Source: Cylindrotheca closterium
Lineage: Eukaryota; Bacillariophyta; Bacillariophyceae; Bacillariales; Bacillariaceae
NCBI GenBank assembly: GCA_933822405.4
Contig: CAKOGP040000080.1
Span: 1-64,000, forward strand
Length of the DNA stretch: 64,000 nt
Direction of reading: 5' to 3'
Below, one piece after another: positions 41,492-50,622 of the stretch. The translations under genes and the position numbers were made by a program. The notes below the pieces were generated by a model that was not told the DNA's origin, made no database searches, and saw nothing but the letters and a program-made list of their open reading frames with translations. How positions within the stretch are numbered: the stretch's first letter is position 1; each line of letters starts with the position of its first letter.

Positions 41492-42619
41492 CTAAGCTTG
41501 TCTAGTCTTCTTCTCAAAGTACACGTACGGTGCTCCAAACCATCGCAATTGAGGTTCGCCCCAGCCTTGTTGAAATCCCCAAACTGACAAGAGAATCTGG
41601 ATGGTCATAAATACTAACAAGGCACTTGTACAATGCCATCCAGCATGAATGGCTCGATCAAAGATCCATGGAGCCAAAGTTGCACCCCACCGAAAGTCCG
41701 TAGTAGCATCATGACAAAACAACATTTCGGAAACCCAGAGAAACGATGCCGAAAGATAGACCCAAATGTTGCAACTGACCAATGGGAGTAACACTTTTTC
41801 TCGAAAGGAACCCGAGTCTCCATATTTTGAAAAGTCTGAAAAAGTAAGAATTCCTTCTCCCAACAAGATCAGAATGAGGTAAGTCGTGAATATCATATGA
41901 AAAAAGAAAAAATCTTCGCGATTGAAAATGTAAGTCAATGTGGCAACCGCCGATGAAATGGTGCTGAATCCAACCAGCCAGAGACTGGTGCGATGTTTCT
42001 TGGCTCCTGGTGTTGCTCGAATGTCCAATAAGCAATCCACCACTATGAAGGTCGCAATACCGAGATACCAAAGAATGGGTAGTTCGTCACCCCCTTGAGA
42101 TACCGCCGTCAACTGAGAGTGCAGCCAAAAGCTTCCCAATCCGATTGCGAAGAGTGAAAGATAAGCCAATGTGAATCGTAACTTCCCCACATCTGGTTTC
42201 AGTAATAGTGAATGGGGTCTCAAATGTAGTCCCAAGAGTGCCAATGGACAATAGGTTGTCAAGGATGAAATCGAATTGGATGGTTCGGCGACATGCCGTG
42301 AGTGCACAAAATCATTCTCGCAAAAGTTGATGGAGGATGAAAGGTCGCTCGTATTGACATGATAGTGGTCCTCGTCCACTCCTGCTGGCGTAGCATTCGT
42401 TCCAAACTGAATCAGCGCTTCGGTGCACACGTGGGATAGTATTCCCATGATTACCAATGTCTTGAGACAACCCCACAGTAACAAGGATACATCCTTGCGT
42501 TGTGCCTTGGGGATTTTTCGAGTTATGATGACAAGATTAGCGACCACCAGGGATGAATCAATGATTACGCTGACCCAGAAGATGCTATTCCGGGTTTCCT
42601 GATCCAGGTTTTGTGGCAT
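41492..42619 (-). CDS. Alkaline ceramidase-like (CREST superfamily) membrane hydrolase
   Basis: 375 aa from the ATG at 42619 (MPQNLDQETR). Upstream codons have no ATG. About seven membrane helices. The metal and catalytic pattern of alkaline ceramidases is present in order: GLGSFWLH (Ser163, His167), GGDELPILW (Asp178) and HAGWH (His325, His329). Alkaline ceramidases cleave ceramide or phytoceramide in the ER or Golgi membrane. The CREST superfamily also includes receptors and other hydrolases. An unusual hydrophilic insert of about 60 residues (80-140) follows the second helix. The gene converges with the GST-domain gene, leaving 163 bp between stop codons, and no operon-like arrangement is implied. 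Confidence 0.8.
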   Translation of the reverse strand: MPQNLDQETRNSIFWVSVIIDSSLVVANLVIITRKIPKAQRKDVSLLLWGCLKTLVIMGILSHVCTEALIQFGTNATPAGVDEDHYHVNTSDLSSSINFCENDFVHSRHVAEPSNSISSLTTYCPLALLGLHLRPHSLLLKPDVGKLRFTLAYLSLFAIGLGSFWLHSQLTAVSQGGDELPILWYLGIATFIVVDCLLDIRATPGAKKHRTSLWLVGFSTISSAVATLTYIFNREDFFFFHMIFTTYLILILLGEGILTFSDFSKYGDSGSFREKVLLPLVSCNIWVYLSASFLWVSEMLFCHDATTDFRWGATLAPWIFDRAIHAGWHCTSALLVFMTIQILLSVWGFQQGWGEPQLRWFGAPYVYFEKKTRQA

Positions 42620-43181
42620 AATGATTGTGTTGTGTATAAATAGGTCCTCTTTGATGCAGCTGTAAGATGAATGAAAGTGCAATCAACAACTGATTTTACA
42701 ATAGATATATTGAGATGATGATGATGATGATGCGTTCCAATTTTTGGCGGGAAGCAAACACTCGTGACTCAAACTTTTCATCCGTGACTAAACTGTTGAT
42801 CTTCATGATGCTATACATCATATAATATTGAATTCATACAAACGCGGAATCGAGAGCGACAATATATCCAGTATTAATAATAATAAGGTTTATCTACATC
42901 TCTACCAGGCTTTCTTGTTGCTTCTCATACCAATCTATCGGGGCAATCCAAACAGGGTTGCCAAGACCATGTGGATGGTGGTGCCTTGATGGTACTATAG
43001 CTATCAGTACCATGCGTTACAATCGGTGGATTGGCCCGCAATAACATCCAATCTGGAAGTAAACGCCTGTCAGCATTACCCCAGCAGGATAATGACAGTA
43101 AAAAGTCAGTAGCGTATCTGAAGGATTGAGAGCTTCGGTGGCTTAGACAGAAGAATGAATATCATGTCTTCTCTACCAGTG
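42620..43181. other. Intergenic DNA between two minus-strand genes
   Basis: A (GAT)n tract lies at about 42714-42732 close to the ceramidase-like start. No gene was recognised. Confidence 0.4.
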
Positions 43182-44396
43182 CTACTTTCCTCCTCCTCCT
43201 CCTGCTTCAGCCACTCCCGGTGTATAATTATCACTGTTGGTTTCAATGCCACCCGTGGATGCCATGACCAATCCCAGGGATACCAAACTCGCTAAGAAGA
43301 CAGTGCTTGCCACAATCTTGCCCATTCCAAATCGCAAGGATTTGTAGGCAAATCCGCTAAGTAGACTTGTCCACAAGAGTCCATAGCTAGCCTTGGTCTT
43401 GGTAATGGTAGACTCTTTTTCCAATACCCATTTCCAACCATCGACTGCTTCGTTGTCCTGCTCATCCTTTATTCGTGAAAAGACAAACTTGGTGCCAGAG
43501 GTACCACCCACTCCAAGCCGAATTCTGTCGTCAATGTAGGGAGTATCCAATACCACACTCGAGGTAGGACCAAAGGAAAAGACAAACTTGCCAATAGCAA
43601 ATCGAGGCGAATCAAAGTAGGCTCGGACCGTTCTCGGAGACAAACCTGGCAATAGGGATGGTGGCGATTTCTTCTTTTTGCCCTTATTTGTCGTCGCTTT
43701 GGTGGATGGTTCTTCTTTCGGTATCTTGTTCAATGGCACAGCATCCCCTCGTAGAACAATCCAAATTGGCAACAGCCCCCAAAAACATTCCAAAAATATG
43801 GCATTGATAACTTGTGCCACTGCTGCTCCTTTTGCTGACGACGATGTCGACGACGATGACGACAATGGCAAGACATGTTGCATCGTTCGCTGAATCTTTA
43901 ACAATCGTTGGGATCGAGTCCACTTGCCACCGACGGGATTTTCCTTGGGTTTGGAGGTCAACGTGTAGGAAACATTGTAGTAACCGATCAATTCGTCAAA
44001 ATTCTCCTCTTGGTCTTCGGATTCATTATTCTTGGGTTCCGTACTACTACTAGCAGCGGATGGTGATGAATCAGAAGACTCAGGTGGTTTCCATTCGACG
44101 AGATCGTCCACAAGCTTGACAATTTGGGACTGGCTGTTCTTGGCATTTAGTTCATTCTCCTTGGTGTCGTCTGATTTGGAGATTTCCTCCAGTAGTTGAT
44201 CCACTATCATTGTTTGGGAAGATGTTGCCGACAAGGCCTTCTGATGTGCCTGATGATGTTTATTCTTCTTGTTCCTGAAGGATAGTGACGGTGAATTACA
44301 ATTATGCAAGCCCTGCACAAAAGCATGGGCGGTGACGGGCAAACTGGATACTATGAGGCATACCGAAACGTGGAACACAAGCAGCGCCTGTTTCAT
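43182..44396 (-). CDS. Plastid lipid-associated protein (PAP/fibrillin)
   Basis: 404 aa, ATG at 44396. The N-terminus is a signal peptide followed by an A-H-A-F junction (residues 23-26), which resembles the ASAF motif that routes proteins across the four membranes of diatom plastids. After a Ser-rich linker (about 40-130) comes the fibrillin domain, about 130-355. Visible parts are ELIGYYNVSYTLTSKP, IWIVLRGDAVPL, RTVRAYFDSPRFAIGKF and TPYIDDRIRLGVGGTSGTKF, the last matching the YxDxxxRIxxGxxG..FV box of the family. A hydrophobic stretch near 365-385 could be a membrane anchor, and the end is glycine-rich. Fibrillins bind lipids of plastoglobules and thylakoids. The domain is longer than usual, with a Lys-rich insert (NKGKKKKSPP). 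Confidence 0.8.
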   Translation of the reverse strand: MKQALLVFHVSVCLIVSSLPVTAHAFVQGLHNCNSPSLSFRNKKNKHHQAHQKALSATSSQTMIVDQLLEEISKSDDTKENELNAKNSQSQIVKLVDDLVEWKPPESSDSSPSAASSSTEPKNNESEDQEENFDELIGYYNVSYTLTSKPKENPVGGKWTRSQRLLKIQRTMQHVLPLSSSSSTSSSAKGAAVAQVINAIFLECFWGLLPIWIVLRGDAVPLNKIPKEEPSTKATTNKGKKKKSPPSLLPGLSPRTVRAYFDSPRFAIGKFVFSFGPTSSVVLDTPYIDDRIRLGVGGTSGTKFVFSRIKDEQDNEAVDGWKWVLEKESTITKTKASYGLLWTSLLSGFAYKSLRFGMGKIVASTVFLASLVSLGLVMASTGGIETNSDNYTPGVAEAGGGGGK

Positions 44397-44857
44397 CTGA
44401 TTGATTGATTAATACCAATACTAATGGTGTCTGTACTGGATTTCAGATTGATGAATGTCCATAATATGATGTGTCATCATTTTATTGAACTTGAAAACTA
44501 CTGAAGATTTGTGACCCCTCCGATTGATGTGGCCCAATCAAAAGACTTTGGGTTAGTCGAATGGGTCGTTCAAGCGATCGAAAAAGTCCGATGATTTTTT
44601 GAAATTCGTGGCGTGGGAACTTCCGGTGGTTGACAGTAATAACCTTTTCCGCGTTCTACTGTTGAGCGTATTGGCTGGAGCATACAGTATACAGACCACG
44701 AAGGCAGTGCTGTCTGTATAGGTTGTACATACCTGAAGTCTTTCATTCTTCCTTATCGTCAAGCATCCAGCAAGAACAGAAGACCCACGCTAAAGGTTCC
44801 GTTCACTTCAGGAAGTACACACATCACCTGACAGTATCATACCGGTATATATTTTAT
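44397..44857. promoter_or_regulatory. Divergent intergenic region, fibrillin / K+ channel
   Basis: Holds both promoters. No motif beyond AT-rich TATATATTTTATATG directly before the channel start was seen. Confidence 0.3.
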
Positions 44858-46561
44858 ATGATGGAACAAGACCCGTATGTTATCAATTCTGGTCGGTCCT
44901 CGTCTGCCGGCAGTCTCAGAAGGCGGCTTGGACAGCAAGTGAAGCATCAGAGCCAAAGGCAGCGTAGTGCCAAGAGCCATTTACACTTTAGCCAAGTATT
45001 TTTACCACGATTGGTAGACCGAAACTTTCCGTATCATCAATCCAGGAATCAAATTGCGGCGAAGAATGTAAATACTCAATCTGCCGTGTCCAAGCTATTG
45101 GTTAAAGATTGGTTTCATGTCTTCTTGCGACTACACTCAGTGAAGAGTGTCACCTTGCTGTTGGTGGTTTGGACCGCGGTGATTCTCATTTTTGCTGTTG
45201 TCTATGTAAAAGTGGATGAAAAGTACCTGGAATATGATTGTGGATTGGGAGACCCTGGCACTCCCATTAGATTCGGAACTTCCTTTGCCTTTTCCTTGGA
45301 GACATGCACAACAGTTGGATGTAAGTACTGTGCATTGTTGCTGTTGCTGTTGCTGTTTTGTAGTTTTCGAGATACCAATACCGGTAGGTGAATGAATCCA
45401 TCTAACCATTCCATTCGTTGGTTTTGTTCCTTTGACAATGAAACTGTATACATAGATGGTCTTCCCGGCGGCAACAATGGATTCTTTCAAAACAATTGTC
45501 CATCCGTCCAAATAGCAATCTATGCCCAAATGACTTGGAGCATGATGTTCAATGCGTTCTTGCTGGCCTTTTTCTTTACCAAAATGGCGAATTGCGAGAA
45601 TCGATCCATTCAAGTGGTCTTTGCCGACAAGCTGTGTGTCAATGTTCGTGATTTTACCAATGACAAGGTCATTTCCGACGAAGGAGATGAGTACGCGTCA
45701 AGCCACCACGATGCCGATGAAGTCTATCGGAATTCGGGTGTCTGTGTGAACGTTCGATGCTACGACATTGATTCGGCCTATCCAGTGGTGGAAGCCCATG
45801 TGCGCATGTACATGATTGACAAGAATCTCAAATTGCACGTGCTCCGGATCATGCACCCGGACGACGACATGGGCAGCATGTTGTATACCAGTCTGCCCAC
45901 TGAAATCATCCACCATGTGGATCATCACAGTCCTCTGGCGCCTTCCAAATTCAACAAGCCACCCTTTCTGGCCAAGTCCCATGGAATGCCCTTTCGGGCC
46001 ATTGATTCGGCCACGGGCAATCGGGATGAGATCATTTGTCCCGTTTGTGGAGAAGCCTATGGAACCTATGAACGATTCCGAAAGCATGTGGCATATCAAA
46101 AAATGGTGGAGGAGCACGATGAGTACCCAGTGGAAACATCCCATCGTAGTTTGGAGGTTCCCATTCACATTCCTACCGTGACGCTGGACGATGTCCAACA
46201 ATACATGAGTCAGAACATGGCCGAAATTATTGTTGTGGTGGAAGGCATTGATCCCCAAGTTTCGGGGACCTTTCAAGCACTCCAGTCGTACAAGTACGAT
46301 GATATTGCTTGGGACGGTGAATTTGTCCAATGCCTGCATATTGACCAGAATAAGTTTTCAGTGTGCATGGAAAAATTCCATCAAGTGAAGCATCTCGGTA
46401 GTCAGTCGCAACCCTCGTCTCCAGATGCTTCCTTCATTGCTGTGCCCAAGGAACACAAGGAAGACAGTGACCAAATGGATCTTGAGAATGCAGACATGGA
46501 ACGGAGCAATGGAAACGGTGATTGCAATGGGAAGGCTGATTTCCACGTAGTCTCGGCGTAG
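44858..46561 (+). CDS. Inward-rectifier potassium channel (Kir) with a zinc-finger-like insert
   Basis: Two exons, join(44858..45320,45456..46561), 522 aa, with ATGs at 44858 and 44861. The 135-nt intron (GTAAGT...CATAG) interrupts the tyrosine codon of the selectivity filter. Spliced, the protein reads ETCTTVGYG (filter residues 151-156). Membrane helix 1 is about residues 97-117 (VTLLLVVWTAVILIFAVVYV) and helix 2 about 171-195. The cytoplasmic Kir fold follows: KLCVNVRD, VVEAHVRMYMID, EIIHHVDHHSPL, then AEIIVVVEGIDPQVSG, SYKYDDIAWDGEFV and KFSVCMEKF. Two additions are unusual: an acidic loop (about 223-245) and a segment with Cys349-x2-Cys352-x12-His365-x9-His375 between the two halves of the fold. 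Kir channels pass K+ inward across a membrane. The membrane of residence is unknown. Confidence 0.87.
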
Positions 46562-47480
46562 TAATTGGTTGCCCGAGAGAGAGAGAGAAAGTCGGTCGTT
46601 TGCAATTAAATCTCTCGGCGTATCATAAAGTATTAGTATTAGAATAGATTAAATTTTGTCTAAGGATTAGTTAGAACCACACAAGAGGCTCTTAGAATCA
46701 GTTGACAGCGATTTTAGGACCAAAGACTTGATGCCGTCAGCCTATATACCTATTATTCTTTCCTCCAAAGGTCTCCCAGCCACTGGCGGTGATGTCGGAT
46801 GCCGTACCTGCTACCGGTACCACTACGGTGTACCGGTACAGTATGATGTGAAATAACTTTGTGGATGACTACAGCAGTATCTCATCTGCATACCAATTTC
46901 GTTGAAATTAAATGATACATTGGTATTGTAATAGATGGAGAACTGCAAGGATAAACAAACAATCAATTTTAAAATGTTGAAGAATGGCCTACTTTGTGTC
47001 CACCAGCTTCTCTTTCATCTTGTTAGGTTGCTAGGCAAGCGTCAGCGCCTCATGTCTCGGGTGAACATAAAATGCTAGCGAAGTAATCTTTGCGAGTTTG
47101 GGTTCGAGATAAAAGTAATGATCGACCGGTAGTATAACGTCGCCGTGGGGATGCTCTTTATCCCCTACAGTACTGCAACGGTACGCCTTGGGCATATATA
47201 TAAATATATATGGCCCATGATCGTATTGTGCATTTCTCCAGATATCGTTACCAGGTACAGTAATATATAATATGGTAGACATCATGAAGTGAGCCCACAG
47301 TAAATTTGAGTATTGACTTTTAATATAGTCAGGAAGATTCCAATAGTCGACGGGCATTTCGTTTCTTCAAAGCGCCGCGTAGCCGAGTGTGACCGCATGG
47401 TGTCCAAAATCAATTGTAACTTGTGACTCATGTTTTGAAAGACCAATAACGCAGCCTTCAGCGGTTCTCGAGATCATCAT
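46562..47480. other. Intergenic DNA with GTACCGGTAC-type palindromes
   Basis: A (GA)n run lies at 46576-46588, just after the channel stop. Overlapping ACCGGTACC and GTACCGGTAC occur near 46814-46840. A minus-strand frame (47031-47357) codes for 108 residues without recognisable features and is not called. Confidence 0.4.
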
Positions 47481-48164
47481 CTAGCTGTGGCGAATCAATA
47501 TGTCATCCATTGATTTCTTCTTTGTAGGAGCCATCGGTTGCGAGACAGGTCGTCCAAACCAAATTGTACCAACAACAAATTCATCAGACGACAGACCTAC
47601 GGCTTTGGAAAACTCATCATCAAAGTTGACCGGACCAGTGGTCCACTTCGTTCCCATTCCATGGGCGTGAAGGGACAAACAGAAATTTTGAACGGCACAG
47701 CAGCACGCGGCGTAGTCTTCGCGTGCCAGGCCCATTGGATCCTCCATAGTGACAGGCCCATCGCCCTCTTGTTTGAGACATGTCACAACCATCCATCCTG
47801 GCATTGCCAACCATCGCTTCAATTTGGCATCTCCAGCTGCTTGGCCCTTCTTTTCGGCGACAAGTTTCGCATTTAGCTCGCAAACGTTTCGAACGGATTC
47901 TTGGCCCAACAGATGGAATCTCCAAGGTTCGGTCCGTTTGTGATTGGGGGCCTGACAGGCTGCCTCAATTCCCTTGGTAATTACATCTTCCCATTCTGTT
48001 GGTAACGATTCTTCAAACTCATTGATGGTTCGACGTGATGTAATGATATCTTGAACATTCTTGGCAGCCTTGCGAGCTCGACGAGCCTGTAGGAAAAAAC
48101 CATTGGCAATCTCGGCGGATGACGCAAGGAAATAACAGAAAAGAAGCACTTTTCGCAGCTGCAT
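47481..48164 (-). CDS. Nitroreductase-family flavoprotein with N-terminal targeting signal
   Basis: 227 aa from the ATG at 48164 (MQLRKVLLFC). The first 22 residues form a signal peptide, followed directly by FFLQARRARK, which could be a plastid or ER import sequence. The nitroreductase fold shows ITSRRTINEF, then ACQAPNHKRTEPWRFHLLG (the FMN-binding RR..F and APNxxxxxPW elements), EDYAACCCAVQNFCL, AHGMGTKWTTG and FVVGTIWFGRP. It most resembles the small YdjA-like branch of FMN-dependent NAD(P)H oxidoreductases. The substrate is unknown. Length is normal for the family and all core motifs are present. Confidence 0.85.
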   Translation of the reverse strand: MQLRKVLLFCYFLASSAEIANGFFLQARRARKAAKNVQDIITSRRTINEFEESLPTEWEDVITKGIEAACQAPNHKRTEPWRFHLLGQESVRNVCELNAKLVAEKKGQAAGDAKLKRWLAMPGWMVVTCLKQEGDGPVTMEDPMGLAREDYAACCCAVQNFCLSLHAHGMGTKWTTGPVNFDDEFSKAVGLSSDEFVVGTIWFGRPVSQPMAPTKKKSMDDILIRHS

Positions 48165-49207
48165 CTCAATCACAATAATTAGTCTCGGGCTGATGATAAT
48201 AGGATTGATGAATAGAAACGGTTTTTTATTCGTTGGAATATACTGTAGGAGACGATCAATAATACCTTGTTGCTACGATAGAGTTCGGTACAGTGCGCGG
48301 TATTAGAGCTATAGATGCTGATAATGCATGTGCTTGCGATATATTACGCATCGCAAATGCGATGATAGATGCGAGTGCGTGAGGTACCATGACCCGGAAG
48401 ACCAGTCTCATAGATCCCGTGGCGGGAATTCTGAGACTTACGGTATGATGCCACACATAGATCCCATAGCGGGAATTATGAGACTTATTATTACATTGCG
48501 GGCCTACCATATACTACTGTACCATGTAGGCACTGTCGTCGACTTCAAAGAGGCATTACTTATAGATGAAACACTGAAAGCTGTTGAAAGTCAACTCCAA
48601 CAGCATATTGACAACGAATGCTTGGGTGAGTCAACAAGTTTCATTTTCATCTTTGGAGGCAGCACGAGCCGGGATCATGAGTGGACGGAATGTATCGACA
48701 CAAGCTTTGCAATGTTGGGCTCGATAATTGCAGGGTAAAGTTCTAGTGAGGTAGAAGGTATTCTGCATGAGCTGATTCAAGAGGTGGGCTATTCTTGGAG
48801 AAAGCATGCAGCCTCCTCCAGCACCAATACAGCACCGGTACGAGCCAACATATGTATGTAGCAATGTATGAATAAAGAAAGCAGAGCCGAGTTCTTGTCG
48901 ACAACTACTCTCGATGAAAGGTGTTGAATGTTGATTCCAACATATGGTGACGAATGTATGTCATTCAAGGGTTTTCATCTGACTATGTGAGCTGACAACC
49001 ATGCCCACCATGGCTAGAGTGGACAGAATGTTGCTTCTCGAAACAATCCCTGCACTGTTGGTTATTTTTAAGAATAGAGCTGGAGTGTCTTGGGGAAAGC
49101 ACATGGTCACAACGAGGATCGCCATCTCATCAAGCACCAGCACTACAACTGCTGCATATCTGTACCAGAAAGTACTAAACAACCAGGAGCGAAGGCTGTC
49201 CAAAAGT
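48165..49207. other. Intergenic DNA with a short tandem repeat
   Basis: Two copies of CATAGATCCCRTRGCGGGAA followed by TTMTGAGACTTA at about 48409-48440 and 48455-48488 (offset 46 bp). No supported gene. The right end abuts the TPR pseudogene. Confidence 0.5.
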
Positions 49208-50135
49208 CTAGTCTCGATCGCACAAAAGCAGTTTCAGCCACTGACGGTGAAGTTCCATGACGTTTTTTGTTTCAGAATGATCATCACCACGCGTTCTCCG
49301 TAGAATCTTGAGGGATTTCGTATTGGTAGCAATAGCTTCATCTAACCTGCCTATTGCAAGATGGGTTTTTGCGACATTGTGGTAAGCCGCCGCAGTTTCT
49401 GGATACCTGCCGCCACAGACATCGTCACGTAGAATCGTCAATACTTTTTGGAACAGATCCATTGCTTCCTTGAACTCACCAAGGTTCGTCAATCTGAGTG
49501 CTTGGTTTTCGTAACCGCTACAACCAATAAAGGATCAGGTTCTTCCGATCGACTATTTACTTCCAGCGCTTTCGCAAACATTGTATTGGACTCCTCTATT
49601 TTTCCCAGCCTGAGCAAAAGATTTGCAATTCTGTCGTACTCGTGCGCAACCTCCGGATGATAGTCGCCGTAGACTTCGAGCTTCGACGCAAGTGCTTTTT
49701 TGAAGAGCTTTATGGATTCTGCAGTTTTTTCCTGCATCCCCAAAGATTTCCCTAAGGAGCTGTGCAGTAGCATTTGGCCAATGCACCAAGGTTTTCTGGC
49801 TGTACAACTAGTCGGAGGTTAAGAGCTTTTCGATGAAAGTATTCGGATTGCTCCAAGTCTTCTTGTTGACTAAATATGTAAGCAATTTTTTAGTATATTT
49901 CTGCGGTCAAGTCATCTTCTTCTTCTACGACGGCAAGGTATATCCGGCGGGCGCTCTCTCAGTTCTCCATGGCTTCCTTGAAATAACCTCGTTCGCAAAT
50001 AACATTCCCTAGGCCGAAAAGAATGCATGCCTTGGTATAATCGTCTTCACCGATTTCTTCGTTGTGAACCTGCAAAGCTTTCGCAAACATCGTTTCTGAT
50101 TCTTCCAGTTTGCCTTGTCCAAAGAGCGCACAAAT
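49208..50135 (-). pseudogene. Broken TPR (kinesin-light-chain-like) repeat gene
   Basis: Reading on the minus strand gives a row of TPR units. From the 5' side: ESETMFAKALQVHNEEIGED, ACILFGLGNVICERGYFKEAMEN, then a TGA, ESARRIYLAVVEEE, a TAA, IFSQQEDLEQSEYFHRKALN. After a frameshift near 49770 come AESIKLFKKALASK and HEYDRIANLLLRLGKIEESN. After a second shift near 49520 come LGEFKEAMDLFQKVLTILRD and AAAYHNVAKTHLAIGRLDEA. Two stops and two frameshifts show it is no longer functional as a single protein. The intact family binds partner proteins through the TPR array. Only the final 94 residues form an uninterrupted reading frame. Confidence 0.75.
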
Positions 50136-50622
50136 TGGACATCATCAGATGAAGGGTCCCATTGCTCATCTCCTCTCTCTGCGGCAATTTTTGTTTTTGC
50201 ATTTTATTTGTTACTAAAATACATTTATTAATAGGTGTTGTTGTCTTTTTTTCATAACAAACTCTTTTTTTTCGTCCTTTTGGTATTTTATTCTCAAGCT
50301 TTCACCTTTCTCTATCGAAAACGCATGTCCCAATGTTTTTTTGACATTTCTTACTTATTGCTTCGAGGGAGCCTGCCTTTCCCGGCTACCACACCTCGCT
50401 TTCATTGTTTGAAAAATATTGAAAATAAAAGACCGCGTATATCCGCACTGTCGTAAAACCTGCTCGTATACTATATACTCCCAAAGATTTCTATACAGCA
50501 CACATATACGGTATACCGCAGTACGCACACATCCTTATTGTGCCTCTACAGTCCCATATATATTATAGCAAACACAGCCACAGTACCTCCTCCACCAAAC
50601 CAATCGAGACTATTCGGTCATC
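50136..50622. other. Promoter region of the type II surface-protein gene
   Basis: AT-rich, with T-runs near 50245-50275 and TATATATTATAGC near 50560. No gene. Confidence 0.35.

Noticed and set aside
47031..47357. 108-codon minus-strand frame with ATG
   Set aside because: No domain, includes a TATATATAAATATATAT stretch, and the composition is like intergenic DNA.
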